Source of the DNA: Artemia franciscana
Lineage: Eukaryota; Arthropoda; Branchiopoda; Anostraca; Artemiidae
NCBI RefSeq assembly: GCF_032884065.1
Contig: NW_027062862.1
Location: 1 to 64,000, forward strand
Reading direction: 5' to 3'
DNA length: 64,000 nt
In this document: piece by piece, positions 44,636-57,168 of the stretch
Layout of the letters: the number at the start of each line of letters is the position of its first letter
How positions within the stretch are numbered: the first letter of the stretch is position 1
Position numbers and translations under genes: made by a program
Notes under the pieces: generated by a model
What the model saw: the letters and a program-made list of their open reading frames with translations, nothing else
Databases searched by the model: none
What the model was told of the DNA's origin: nothing

Positions 44636-45325
44636 TAAGTATATAAGAATGCGTTCCAAAGAGAAATTTGAGTATAGTAGTATAAATCCTACAATGACAG
44701 AAGAAACAGCCGAGGAAACTGTTCAAAACAGTTAATGCCAAAAGGCTTGCGGCTAAAGAACGCAAAACCGCGCAGTTAAATGAAAATAAACCTGGATAGC
44801 TAGAGTCAAAACGTATCAAAACCGAAAATGATAGCGATGATGATTGGGTCTGGGATTTTGACTTGGATAAGGTCATCAATGGCTACCAGATTTTAGTTAA
44901 AAGAACAAAGGTTCGGCGATATGTATTTCATAGTGACGAAAGACAAGCCAAGGTAAAACAAACCAAACAAATTGAAAGTGATACCGATGATAAAAAAAAA
45001 CGATGTTGAAAGGACTATCGTTTCCCAGTTGCAACATCTTTTCCACAAAATAATAATTTAGTGCTTCTGTTCAAAACAGCAATCGAATTGATGCCTACTG
45101 ATACGCAACTATCAACGAAGTGGCAATCGTTATGATCGGTGATCAGTTCTTACCTCGAGATAATATTCTTTATAGGCGAAACAATCAGTTGACAAGAATT
45201 GCTTAAACTAATCGATGATACGATGCCCTACAATATCCTACTTTTTTTGGGGATGAAGCCGACGGCTATCACTTTAATATTAAATTGATAAATCCAGCCA
45301 CTAACAAAGAAATGGATGCAGCGCA

Positions 45326-45760
45326 ATGAAATATTATGCCTATAGATTAATGATTCGTCATTTATTACATTTACATATAATCCATCTTGGGATTAGATAC
45401 AACAACTTTTACATCCTGGACAATCGCCGGTTCATAGACATGATATTACGGCCCGTGTCTTCCGGAAAAAGTTGCTTTCCTTCATCTCCTACAGAGTTAT
45501 GGGAGAAATACAAATTGCAAATGGCCGAGAATATACTCTACCGAATACGGTTAGAAAGGTCAGATATAATCTTGGACTTTACAACAGAAATTTATAACTG
45601 CACTTTAGTTATGATTGAAGATTTGTGCTTATCTATTGCAAACAAACTTCTCAAGCATTTGGGAATGCCTTCACCTAATCATACTGCTTCTATTTCCACA
45701 TGTGTAGAATGGGATCGTGAACCAAGTTACAACACAATTGATCTCTTGTCGTATGTTCCA
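45326..45760 (+). pseudogene. Internally deleted Rep/pre-helicase remnant
   Basis: About 145 codons: AYRLMIRHLLHLHIIHLG joined to LRPVSSGKS (frame-shifted Rep), then SPTELWEKYKLQMAEN, TEIYNCTLVMIEDLCLS, LGMPSPN and DREPSYNTIDLLSYV, then minisatellite. Twin of 25540-25963. Still open despite lacking any catalytic motif. Confidence 0.75.
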
Positions 45761-46492
45761 GACCGGGACACCGTGACACAAGGAATATAAATGACGGCCG
45801 GGACACTCAAAGAGAAATTACAGACCGGGACACCGGGACACAAATGACAAGCAGGACACAGGGAATATAAATGACGACCGGGACACTCAAATAGAAATTA
45901 CAGACCGAAACACCGGGACAAAAATTACGACCAGGACACAGGGAATATAAATGACAACCGGGAACAGGGACACAACTACAATCAGGACGCCGGAAGGGCA
46001 CATGGGGGATATATAAATGACGATGGGGACACAGGGAATATTCGATTAGCAATTACCATCAACAAAGCCCAAGGGCAATCATTAGAAAAATGCGGTATAG
46101 AATACGGATTGTTTTCCCATGGACAATTATATGTTGCATGTTCAAGAGTCGGTAAACCTGACAATCTATTTATATGCACAGACAATGGGACAGCGAAGAA
46201 TATTGTATATTCACAAGTTTTACGTAGTTAAAAACATATATATATATATATCTATCTATATTCACAAGTGGGACAAAGGGACACAACTATAATGGCGCGT
46301 AACTAATATGGCACGTAACTAATATGGATCGTGACGATTTACGTACGCGGGGGGGGAGCTTGGGGGGCGCGAAGCGCCACACCAACAGCTAGTAGTCTAA
46401 TAACAATAGTCTATAATATAGGCTAAACCTTAGGCTTATACCAAAACAAGTGCATATCCAGTCACATTTTGGCTGAAACAATTAGGTAAAAA

Positions 46493-46616
46493 CCTGGGAG
46501 GGTGTAAAGAGGAAGCCTTGAATAGATTGGATTGGAGGAGGAGTGCGCGTAGCTGTGTTGGCCTCAGGCGGCTTGGTGCTGCAGTGAGTTATTAGTAGTA
46601 GTAGTAGTAGTAGATA
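46493..46616 (+). mobile_element. Short LINE 3' end with (TAG)n tail
   Basis: Matches the last codons of the LINE at 43790-44142 (WEGVKR, then RLDWRRSAR and RLGAAVSY-stop) followed by (TAG)n. A base missing near 46513 breaks the frame. The unit 2 copy (57048) keeps it open, so this indel arose after or during the duplication. Confidence 0.75.
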
Positions 46617-47484
46617 AATAATTGAAAATAGCATAGCCTGATTGGTCAAAAATATTCTCCAGGTAAATCGATTAGCCTAACCAATAATTTTAAGTGTTTG
46701 ATTTTGTTGAACTTTAATAATAAACATATTAATGCATAGCTTAGATTTTTTGCTGTTATGATATAAATGTTTCATTTTAAATTGGAACAAGTGGTTAGGG
46801 TAATATTCTTACGTAGTTTTAATTATTCAGCCACTTCTTTTACAGAGTTTACTTACAATTAATGGCAGTTTCTATCTTTTGCCACAGCAGCCACGAAACA
46901 TAATGCATCATACATAACACTTAATGAATTTTTTTGGCCCATTTCTGGTGATTTTATACACGTTCTTAATTTTTAGATTTGGCATTAAGTGCAAAAATTG
47001 TACACAAGCATTGAACATATTTTAGATTAAAAATCAGTTCCCCTGTCTTCTAAGATGTATTACGCCTCTTCTAAAGGAAACATATTAATAAAATTAATAA
47101 TTAGATTCTTTATTTTATACTCTTTTTCCATGTAAGACTATTGCTGGCTTAATGATTACAAATTGGAAAAAAATCCAGAGTCTTAAAAAAAGCATTTAAT
47201 TACGTTGATTTAACATACAACATTGCAGCGCATTAAGCTTTCTATTAGTAAATACAAATAAATTTTGCACTGCTTTGGCAGAAATTAAAAATAAAATCTT
47301 TTCACTCGGGAAGATCACTTCAATAAACTTGAGACAGCAGATGATGAATTACCGCGCGTCATCTTAGTTCTAAAAAAAAGACAAACAATTATAAATATCG
47401 ACGGCTCTTCATATCGATGTTTATAAACACGCAGCAGGAAGTTATATATTTTGTCTAACTAACCAGAAATGTAACAGTAACAAT
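46617..47484. other. Unassigned AT-rich DNA in unit 1
   Basis: No gene. A piece at 47056-47110 (ATTACGCCTCTTCTAAAGG) is a partial extra copy of the foldback end that follows. Confidence 0.5.
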
Positions 47485-48012
47485 GGAATTACGCCTCTTC
47501 TAAAGGAAACATATTAATAAAATTAGTAACATTAAATTCCTAATTTTATGCTCCTTTTCAATACAATACTCGTTACCCGACAGTGCAACACAATCCCCCC
47601 CCCCTAATGATCCCATATATAGCCTTGATAACATATTTATCCATAAACTGAATCTAACTATCCTTTATAATTTCTTTTATAGAGAATATTTTTCTGCAGT
47701 TTTGATTCTATCTTCACCTGGGACTGAGAGCAATATTGTCCAAAATATTATTTGAAATGATATTAAAAGTGGATGATAATGGAAGGAAGCAGAACAATCT
47801 GATTATAAGAAAAATGCTGCATATTATATAATAGGAATTCCAATGTTCTAGTAGTTTCTTTTAGTTTGTATATATTCCAAGGGGGGGCCATCATGAGCGG
47901 GGGTGGGTTGCATTGTCAGTTAACAACTATTATATTGAAAACGAGTATAAGATAAGGAATCTAATGTTACTACGTTTATTTTATTACGAAGCTTCCTTCA
48001 GAAGAGCCTTAA
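47485..48012. mobile_element. Foldback MITE in unit 1
   Basis: Left end AATTACGCCTCTTCTAAAGG and, inverted, right end AATTAAGGCTCTTCTGAAGG, with arms of about 130-140 bp sharing AGTAACATTA and the C/G-run block near ATGATC/CATCATGAG. Central part of about 250 bp is AT-rich. Duplicated in unit 2 at about 58040-58567. Confidence 0.75.
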
Positions 48013-48179
48013 TTCTATACTGTTACCAATAAAACTTACAACTTCAACAATAACAATATCAATGTCATTCAATAGTAGATGTTGAATTACCCCGGATCAT
48101 CTTAGTTCTGAACATAATATATGGAATTACAATTATAGATGGCTCTTCACATCGATCCTGCATTATATACGAAATATAG

Positions 48180-50215
48180 AAGAACCTAAAGCTATTGAGA
48201 AAAAAAAAACAAAAAAAAACACCAACTGGTTAGTATTATTTTTTTGACTCGGCTTTTCTGAAGAGTTTGCATAGCGGGTCATGAACAAATCATTATCATT
48301 ACAGCAAACAACAGGGCGTAAAAACGTCCCATTATTAGTCCTAGTTTCTATGAATAGAAACTGGCACTAGCGCCCGAGCAAAAACTAGCGCCATCTAGCA
48401 TTTGGCATTTTTTTGAATTTTTGAAGCTTCTTAAATAAAATTTTTCCTAGAAACTGGCGATCAGACACTTGTTAATGCAGTAATTTAGCCAGCTACACTA
48501 GTTAAACTAATATTGATTTATTATTACACTGAAAAATGCCAAGAAACTTTAAGAGTTAGATGGCATTAACGTATTTTTTTTTTGTCGACATGCCAAGAAA
48601 CCAAGATACTTTAAAAGTAGATGGTATTACAAAAGGAACATAAAAACAAAGGCTCTCTGACTCTGAAGTTTGCTGCAGATAATATGTAGATGTTCAGAGG
48701 GCTTCAAGTTACACTCCACAAAGTTAAGAAAAGTTGAAAAATAAGATTCGGGTTTTTTTATTCTCAAGATTAAAAACAAAGAAAATGAAATGGCAAACTA
48801 AACTACTTGTCGATTTGGTAACCGATGAATTCAATACTTGTCTGCAAGGCGCGTCTGCCTCCAATTTTTTTTTTAAGTTTCCATGAATACTGCCCGCTAA
48901 AAGCAAGTTTATTCAGTGTATTTAATAATTATAAAAAGTCTGAAATTAAAAATGTACCAGTAATAAAAAAAAGTCTGAAATTCAAAGCTTTTATCAACGA
49001 AAAACTACTCTAAACTAACAGATAAAAAAGGGCAAGAATTGAAAAACACAAAGGTTATACAACAGCAAGCGAAAAACAAAATTTAGTTGAGAGAAAGAGA
49101 TATAAGAGGTTTATATAGATATTAAAGGTTATTAATAGAGGTTATTAGAGGTTATATAAAAGATTTTGTTTTGTTTCTGATTTAGTTTTGGATACCATTA
49201 ATTCAAATCAGTAATGTAAACTGCTCCATATTTACCGAACTCTATATTGTAGCAAGTATGAATAAACACACAAAAAAAGTATGGCTATGCATCATTCCCT
49301 AATAAAACGAAGAAAGTAGGGAACAAACTGTAACAAGCCTTTCTAAATAAAACAGGCCTCGGGTATAAGGCATAAAATATTAGAGGTAAGCTTATAACAA
49401 TTCATTAGCAGAAGAAGAAGAACCAAAAGCTATTGAAAAAACAAACAAAAAAACAATGCCTTCAACTCCAACCGGTTACTATTTTTTTTTGACTCGGCTT
49501 TTCTGAAGAGATGCATAGCGGGTCATGGATAAATCATTATCATTACAGCAAACAATAGGGTATAAAAACGTCCCATTAATTGACCATATTCAGGTTCATG
49601 GCAATCGTATGGATTTCTGTCTTTCTAGTCCTTCAATTAATCACCATTATCACTTATCTCACAGCTTTCACTGTCAACTTTGGTCCTTTGAGCAGTGAGA
49701 AAAGGAAACTCTTATATATAATTGCATATTTAATGGTTCAGTACAAAGATTATGAATAGAAACTGGCACTAGTGCCCGACAAAAACCAGCCCCATTTACC
49801 GTTTGGCATTTTTTTGAATTTTTTCAAGCTTCTTAAATATAATTTTTCTTAGAAACTGGAGATCAGACACTTGTTAATATAGTAATTTAGCCAGCTACAC
49901 TGCTTAAACTAATATTGGTTTATTATTACACTGAAAAATGCCAAGAAACTTAAAAAGTTAGATGGCAATGGCGTATTTCTTTTTTGTCGACATGCCAAGA
50001 AACCAAGATACTTTAAAAGTTAGATGGTATTGCAAAAGGAACGCAAAAACAAATTCTCTCTGACTCGGAAGTTTGCTACAGATAATATGTAGATGTTCAG
50101 ATGGCTTTAAGTTACTAAACAAAGTTAAGAAAAGTTGAAGAATAAGATTCATTTTTTTTTCATTCTTAAGATTAAAAACAAAGGAAATAAAATGGCAAAC
50201 TAAACTAGTTCATTT
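48180..50215 (+). repeat. Two direct copies of a cassette of about 640-800 bp
   Basis: 48180-48820 and 49420-50215 share GACTCGGCTTTTCTGAAGAG, GCATAGCGGGTCATG, AAACTGGCACTAG, TTGGCATTTTTTTGAATTTT and ATGCCAAGAAACCAAGATAC in order. The second copy has an insertion of about 165 bp after AACGTCCCATTA. The first carries extra sequence at its end. No ORF with known motif; the 60-70 codon frames are chance. Confidence 0.8.
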
Positions 50216-50479
50216 TAATAGAAAACAAGCAACATACCTTGATATATCTTTGGCGCTAGTGGTCGACTTGTTTGTCTCTTTTACTAAGGTCTTGCAGGAC
50301 GCTAATTTTGTTTAAAGAGCCTAAAAATAATTCCTTACTTAAAAAAACTTATATAATAAAAAATTAAGTTTTATAAAGTGAAACTTCAATTCCAAACTTA
50401 GGTATGCACAGTCAGCAATCAAACAAGCAAAAATATTAACACCATCTTTAAAACAAAATGGCAAATAGTACACTAAAAA

Positions 50480-50768
50480 AGGAATACGGCATCAGACTTT
50501 GCGGTCCCTACCGGCGGTGCTGATATCCCTTTCTTGGCCCTTCAGCCAGGATGTGCAACAGGGGGTTGGGGCCAACCATCCTGTGCTTTCGCACACCCTT
50601 CCTGTTTACCTTCCCCATATTTCTCCAGGTACCCATCTAGAGCTGGATCGACTCCGGCTGAACTTACAGAGTCACGCCACTAACCCCCGTCCCAAACTAA
50701 ATAACTGGGCACACTAGGATTCGAATCCTCGCCCTCTGAGACAAAGGATCCTAATCCAGCGCACATTT
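50480..50768 (-). repeat. tRNA-derived SINE, unit 1
   Basis: On the minus strand it begins GCGCTGGATTAGGATCC and has a B-box-like GAGGATTCGAATCCTAG. The body includes GTGGCGTGACTCTGTAAG, GAGTCGATCCAG, GGGTACCTGGAGAAATATGG and TTGGCCCCAACCCCCTG, and it ends near GATGCCGTATTCC. The organisation matches a Pol III SINE. The plus-strand 72-codon frame is antisense to it. Confidence 0.65.
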
Positions 50769-51082
50769 AATGTGCAAAACGCAAGTGAATGTCAATGAAG
50801 AGGGAGACAAGGAGGTAACGAATGAAATCGACAATATTTGACTCAGCTGCCCGAATGAAAACAGACGATATCAATTATTTATGGTCAGGTCGCACCGTTG
50901 CAAGGTGCTGTTTTAGCCATTTTGTGCCAAACTGTACGTGAAAATTAAAGTAAAAAAACTCGTATTAAAAGTCTATCTTCGAGTTTATAGCTTTTTGGTA
51001 AGGTGCCATTTATACATACCTTCTTAAACCACGGACAATTCTCATCGAAAATCCTTAAAAGTCAAACTTAAGATGGCGGAAA

Positions 51083-51083
<1 letters not shown>

Positions 51084-51115
<32 letters not shown>
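51084..51115. repeat. Poly-T tract, unit 1
   Basis: About 30 T after ATGGCGGAAACA. It could be the tail of a minus-strand retroposed sequence or a simple homopolymer. The unit 2 counterpart at 61443-61474 is about the same length. Confidence 0.85.
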
Positions 51116-51116
<1 letters not shown>

Positions 51117-51656
51117 ACGCTAATAGTTCTCTGAGCGTTATTCGAACATGTATAGCCCAATATCATCATATACAAAGCTTTAAATAAAAACAAACTTAGA
51201 AAAAAATTCCTTGAAAATTTCCACTTCGGAGCTTGGTAAAAAAAATCGATATTTTTTTTCTCGCAAACTTCAAACTGCCTTTATTTATTGTCAGAATAGA
51301 CTATATGAGCTGCTTGGTCTTGAAAGCAACGACTTGGACAAACAAATTTAATAAATAAAAAAATGTAAAATTTCCCCACCCCCCCTAAGTAATTCAAACT
51401 TAGCAATTAGACAATTGCTAAGTTCTAAACTTACTTCTTAAGATTTACGTAGTTAAATTGGACAGCGAAAAATGTTGTATATTCGCAAGTTTTATGTAGT
51501 TCAAAAAATATATATATTTATATCTATCTCAATTCACAGGTGGGACACAGGGACACAACTACAATGGCAGGTAACTAATATGGCGTGTAACGACTTAAGC
51601 GCACGGGGGGCTTGGGGCGTGATACCCCCCGAGCCCCCCCCCCCAACAGCTATATA

Positions 51657-52274
51657 TCTATATATATAAAAATAAGTTGTCTGTGTGTCTGTCGAGTGAC
51701 GTCAGGTGTGTCGACTGACGTCATTGTGAGGATTGAGCTGTATGCGTCATACAATTGTGTGTCGACTGACGTCATGTTTGTCAACTGATGAAATTACAGA
51801 CCGGGACACAAATGACGACCGGGACACGGGGATACAGGGAATATAAATGACGACCGGGAACCTCAAAGAGAAATTACAGACTGGGACACCGGGACACAGG
51901 GAATATAAATGACGACCGGGACACAGTGACACAACTACAAAGGGGACGACGGGGTACAGGGAAGATATATAAATGACGACCGGGACACAGGGATTGTTCG
52001 AAGAGAAATTACAGACCGGGACACCGGGAAACAAATGACGACCGGGACGCTGGGACACAGGGAATATAAATGACGACCGAGACACAGGGACTATAAATAA
52101 CGACCGGGACAAAGGGACACATCGCTAAAATAATGAGGTATAGATCTGAATACGAATTGAAAATTTGTTTGTAGATCTATAAAATTTGCTAGTAGAAAAT
52201 TTGCTAGTAAGATTTGCTAGTAGATATATAAAAGTACTAAAATTTGCTGGTAGACAGCAAATTCCAACAGCTAG
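51657..52274 (+). mobile_element. Alpha: short non-autonomous Helitron (representative copy)
   Basis: Starts TCTATATATATAAAAATAAG, followed by a TGACGTCA-containing leader and about 300 bp of minisatellite, then a short 3' region with TTTGCTAGTAGA repeats. The 3' hairpin is AATTTGCT (52241-52248) and AGCAAATT (52256-52263), 11 bp upstream of the terminal CTAG (52271-52274), followed by T. The hairpin differs completely from that of the large Helitrons, but the last 11 bases CCAACAGCTAG are the same. No helicase remnant. Confidence 0.85.
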
Positions 52275-53133
52275 TAGATATATATAAAAATAAGTTGTAT
52301 GTGTGTCTGTCGATTAACGTCATGATTGTGTGTTGACTTACGTCATGTCTTGACGACTGACGAAATTACAGACCTCGACATCGGGACACAAATGACGACC
52401 GGGACACCGGGACATAGGGAATAAAAATGACGAAAGGGACACTCAAAGAGAAAGCGACCAGGAGACAAGGAATGTTCGATTAGCAATCACCATCAACAAA
52501 GCACCGGGACACAAATGACAACCGGGACGAAAATGATGACCGGGACACCGGGACACAGGGAATATAAATGACGACCTCGACACTCAAAGAGAAAGTACAG
52601 ACTGGGACACCGGGACACAAATGACGACCGGAATACTGGGAATATAAATGACGACCAGGACACAGGGACACAACTACAAGGGGGGTGCCGGGGGCACAGG
52701 GGGATATATAAATTACGACGGGGACACAAGGAATGTTTGATTAGCAATCAGCATCAACAAAGTTAAAGGGCAATCATTAGAATAATCAGGTATAGATCTG
52801 AATACGGATTGCTTTTCCCATGGACAATTTTATGTTGCATGTTCAAGAGTCGGTAAACCTAACAATGTATTTATATGCACACACAATGGGACATGGAAGA
52901 ATGTTGTATATTCTTAAGTTTTACGTAGTTAAATTGGACAGCGAAGAATGTTGTATATTCGCAAGTTTTATGTAGTTCAAAAAATATATATATTTATATC
53001 TATCTCAATTCACAGGTGGGACACAGGGACAAAACTACAATGGCAGGTAACTAATATGGCGTGTAACGACTTACGAGCGAGGGGGGCTTGGGGGCGCGAT
53101 GCCCCCCGAGCCCCCCCCCCCAACAGCTATATA
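52275..53133 (+). mobile_element. Beta: short non-autonomous Helitron (representative copy)
   Basis: Starts TAGATATATATAAAAATAAG directly after alpha's CTAG, with no TC. Leader TGTCGATTAACGTCATGATTG, minisatellite, then helicase-tail remnant (CCATGGACAATTTTATG), with the last tail codons present twice (GAATGTTGTATATTC at about 52902 and 52947). The G/C-rich 3' block has a weak hairpin and ends CAACAGCTA, then TATATCTATA. The final G of CTAG is missing where the next alpha begins. Confidence 0.82.
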
Positions 53134-54590
53134 TCTATATATATAAAAATAAGTTGTCTGTGTGTCTGTCGAGTGACGTCAGGTGTGTCGACTGACGTCA
53201 TTGTAAGGATTGAGCTGTATGCGTCATGAAATTGTGTGTCGACTGACGTCATGTTTGTCAACTGATGAAATTACAGACCGGGACACAAATGACGACCGAG
53301 ACACGGGGATACAGGGAATATAAATGATGACCGGGAACCTCAAAGAGAAATTACAGACTGGGACACCGGGACACAGGGGATATAAATGACGACCGGGACA
53401 CAATGACACAACTACAAAGGGGACGACGGGGGTACAGGGAAGATATATAAATGACGACCGGGACACAGGGATTTTTCGAAGAGAAATTACAGACCGGGAC
53501 ACCGGGACACAAATGACGACCGGGACGCTGGGACACAGGGAATATAAATGACGACCGAGACACAGGGACTATACATAAGGACCGGGACAAAGGGTCACAT
53601 CGTTAAAATAATGAGGTATAGATCTGAATACGAATTGAAAATTTGTTTGTAGATCTATAAAATTTCCTAGTAGAAAATTTGCTAGTAAGATTTGCTAGTA
53701 GATATATAAAAGTACTAAAATTTGCGGGTAGACAGCAAATTCCAACAGCTAGTATATATATATATAAAAATAAGTTGTATGTGTGTCTGTCGATTAACGT
53801 CATGATTGTGTGTTGACTTACGTCATGTCTTGACGACTGACGAAATTACAGACCTCGACATCGGGACACAAATGACGACCGGGACACCGGGAATAAAAAT
53901 GACGAAAGGGACACTCAAAGAGAAAGCGACCAGGAGACAAGGAATGTTCGATTAGCAATCACCATCAACAAATCACCGGGACACAAATGACAACCGGGAC
54001 GAAAATGATGACCGGGAGACCGGGACACAGGGAATATAAATGACGACCTCGACACTCAAAGAGAAAGTACAGACTGGGACACCGGGACACAAATGACGAC
54101 CGGAATACTGGGAATATAAATGACGACCAGGACACAGGAACACAACTACAAGGGGGGTGCCGGGGGGCAAAGGGGGATATATAAATGACGACGGGGACAC
54201 AGGGAATGTTTGATTAGCAATCAGCATCAACAAAGTTAAAGGGCAATCATTAGAATAATCAGGTATAGATCTGAATACGGATTGCTTTTCCCATGGACAA
54301 TTTTATGTTGCATGTTCAAGAGTCGGCAAACCTAACAATCTATTTATATGAACAAACAATGGGACATGGAAGAATGTTGTATATTCTTAAGTTTTACGTA
54401 GTTAAATTGGACAGCGAAGAATGTTGTATATTCGCAAGTTTTATGTAGTTCAAAAAATATATATATTTATATCTATCTCAATTCACAGGTGGGACACAGG
54501 GACACAACTACAATGGCAGGTAACTAATATGGCGTGTAACGACTTACGCGCGCCCCCCCCCCCCCCCGAGCCCCCCCCAACATCTATATA
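53134..54590 (+). repeat. Second alpha/beta composite unit
   Basis: Alpha 53134-53752 (CTAG at 53749-53752, then TATATATATATATAAAAATAAG with a TA-expanded start of beta) and beta 53753-54590. The GC block of this beta has become a long C run (54553-54567), losing the hairpin. Confidence 0.9.
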
Positions 54591-56060
54591 TCTATATATA
54601 TAAAAATAAGTTGTCTGTGTGTCTGTCGAGAGACGTCAGGTGTGTCGACTGACGTCATTGTAAGGATTGAGCTGTATGCGTCATGAAATTGTGTGTCGAC
54701 TGACGTCATGTTTGTCAACTGATGAAATTACAGACCGGGAAACAAATGACGACCGGGTCACGGGGATACAGGGAATATAAATGACGACCGGGAACCTCAA
54801 AGAGAAATTACAGACTGGGACACCGGGACACAGGGAATATAAATGACGACCGGGACACAGTGACACAACTACAAAGGGGACGACGGGGGTACAGGGAAGA
54901 TATATAAATGACGACCGGGACACAGGGATTGTTCGAAGAGAAATTACAGACCGGGACACCGGGACACAAATGACGACCGGGACGCTGGGACAAAGGGAAT
55001 ATAAATGACGACCGAGACACAGGGACTATAAATAACGACCGGGACAAAGGGACACATCGTTAAAATAATGAGGTATAGATCTGAATACGAATTGAAAATT
55101 TGTTTGTAGATCTATAAAATTTTCTAGTAGAAAATTTGCTAGTAAGATTTGCTAGTAGATATATAAAAGTACTAAAATTTGCTGGTAGACAGCAAATTCC
55201 AAAGGCTAGTAGATATATATAAAAATAAGTTGTATGTGTGTCTGTCGATTAACGTCATGATTGTGTGTTGACTTACGTCATGTCTTGACGACTGACGAAA
55301 TTACAGACCTCGACATCGGGACACAAATGACGACCGGGACACCGGGACATAGGGAATAAAAATGACGAAAGGGACACTCAAAGAGAAAGCGACCAGGAGA
55401 CAAGGAATGTTCGATTAGCAATCACCATCAACAAAGCACTGGGACACAAATGACAACCGGAACGAAAATGATGACCGGGACACCGGGACACAGGGAATAT
55501 GAATGACGACCTCGACACTCAAAGAAAAAGTACAGACTGGGACACCGGGACACAAATGACGACCGGAATACTGGGAATATAAATGACGACCAGGACACAG
55601 GGACACAACTACAAGGGGGGTGCCGGGGGGCACGGGAATATATAAATGACGACGGGGACACAGGGAATGTTTGATTAGCAATCAGCATCAACAAAGTTAA
55701 AGGGCAATCATTAGAATAATCAGGTATAGATCTGAATACGGATTGCTTTTCCCATGGACAATTTTATGTTGCATGTTCAAGAGTCGGTAAACCTAACAAT
55801 CTATTTATATGCACAAACAATGGGACATGGAAGAATGTTGTATAAGTTTTACGTAGTTAAATTGGACAGCGAAGAATGTTGTATATTCGCAAGTTTTATG
55901 TAGTTCAAAAAATATATATATTTATATCTATCTCAATTTACAGGTGGGACACAGGGACACAACTACAATGGCAGGTAACTAATATGGCGTGTAACGACTT
56001 ACGTGCGCGGGGGGCTTGGGGGCGCGATGCCCCCCCGAGCCCCCCCCCAACAGCTATATA
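54591..56060 (+). repeat. Third alpha/beta composite unit
   Basis: Alpha 54591-55209 ends CAAAGGCTAG in place of CAACAGCTAG. Beta 55210-56060 has lost about 10 bases in GTTGTATAAGTTTTACG (about 55837-55856) relative to its neighbours. These private changes allow the copies to be told apart. Confidence 0.9.
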
Positions 56061-56979
56061 TCTATATATATAAAAATAAGTTGTCTGTGTGTCTGTCGAG
56101 TGACGTCAGGTGTGTCGACTGACGTCATTGTAAGGATTGAGCTGTATGCGTCATGAAATTGTGTGTCGACTAACGTCATGTTTGTCAACTGATGAAATTA
56201 CAGACCGGGACACAAATGACGACCGGGACACGGGGATATAGGGAATATAAATGACGACCGGGAACCTCAAAGAGAAATTACAGACTGGGACACCGGGACA
56301 CAGGGAATATAAATGACAACCGGGACACAGTGACACAACTACAAAGGGGACGACGGGGGTACAGGGAAGATATATAAATGACGACCGGGACACAGGGATT
56401 TTTCGAAGAGAAATTACAGACCGGGACACCGGGACACAAATGACGACCGGGACGCTGGGACACAGGGAATATAAATGACGACCGAGACACAGGGACTATA
56501 AATAACGACCGGGACAAAGGAAAACATCGTTAAAATAATGAGGTATAGATCTGAATACGAATTGAAAATTTGTTTGTAGATCTATAAAATTTGCTAGTAG
56601 AAAATTTGCTAGTAAGATTTGCTAGTAGATACATAAAAGTACTAAAATTTGCTGGTAGACAGCAAATTCCAACAGCTAGTAGATATATATAAAAATAAGT
56701 TGTATGTGTGTCTGTCGATTAACGTCATGATTGTGTGTTGACTTACGTCATGTCTTGACGACTGACGAAATTACAGACCTCGACATCGGGACTCAAATGA
56801 CGACCGGGACACCGGGACATAGGGAATAAAAATGACGAAAGGGACACTCAAAGAGAAAGCGACCAGGAGACAAGGAATGTTCGATTAGCAGTCACCATCA
56901 ACAAAGCACCGGGACACAAATGACAACCGGGACGAAAATGATGACCGGGACACCGGGACACAGGGAATATAAATGACGA
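56061..56979 (+). repeat. Fourth composite unit, beta truncated at the duplication junction
   Basis: Complete alpha 56061-56679 and the first 300 bases of beta, which stops in minisatellite at AATGACGACC where unit 2 of the segmental duplication starts. Confidence 0.9.
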
Positions 56980-57047
56980 CCTTAGGCTTATACCAAAACA
57001 AGTGCATATACAGTCACATTTTGGCTGAAACAATTAGGTAAAAACCT

Positions 57048-57168
57048 GGGAGGGTGTAAAGAGGGAGGCCTTGAATAGATTGGATTGGAGGAGGAGTGCG
57101 CGTAGCTGTGATGGCCTCAGGCGGCTTGGTGCTGCGGTGAGTTATTAGTAGTAGTAGTAGTAGTAGAT
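57048..57168 (+). mobile_element. LINE 3' end in unit 2
   Basis: Reads TWEGVKREALNRLDWRRSAR then GLRRLGAAVSY-stop in one frame, followed by (TAG)n. It lacks the single-base deletion seen in unit 1. Confidence 0.75.

Larger units (their letters stand above)
44466..46392 (+). mobile_element. Non-autonomous chimeric Helitron (twin of 24920-26822)
   Basis: TC at 44466 preceded by A; CTAG at 46389-46392 followed by T. Content mirrors its twin: leader with five TGACGTCA, acidic ORF, Rep scraps (VERTIVSQLQHLF; YRLMIRHLLHLHI), pre-helicase piece, minisatellite (about 45775-46040), helicase tail, 3' GC block. Compared with the twin it has a stop in the acidic ORF (AATAAACCTGGATAGC, about 44797). Confidence 0.92.
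40348..46490 (-). repeat. Right arm of the large inverted duplication
   Basis: Inverted counterpart of 24836-29495, from the start of the helicase piece of a Helitron B twin to CATTTTGGCTGAAACAATT. An additional Helitron (41285-42732) accounts for most of the length difference. Gaps elsewhere are small. Confidence 0.85.
46428..56979 (+). repeat. Segmental tandem duplication, unit 1 (about 10.55 kb)
   Basis: Starts CCTTAGGCTTATACC at 46428; the same sequence restarts at 56980. The two units run collinear with sparse mismatches to the end of the window. The junction at 56980 lies inside a minisatellite block (GACGACC then TTAGGCTTATA), with about 4 bp of shared sequence. Content: LINE 3' end, foldback, internal direct repeats, SINE, poly-T and an alpha/beta Helitron array. 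Confidence 0.92.
51436..56979 (+). repeat. Alpha/beta Helitron tandem array in unit 1
   Basis: Begins with the 3' part of a beta element (51436-51656), then alternates. Alpha is 51657-52274, 53134-53752, 54591-55209 and 56061-56679. Beta is 52275-53133, 53753-54590, 55210-56060 and a truncated 56680-56979. The composite period is about 1455-1477 bp. All copies are in the same orientation, and most variation is in homopolymer G and C runs. Confidence 0.92.

Noticed and set aside
51657..56979. Possible CRISPR array because of regularly spaced repeats
   Set aside because: Units are about 1.46 kb, have transposon termini and lie in eukaryotic DNA. There are no short identical repeats with unique spacers and no cas genes.
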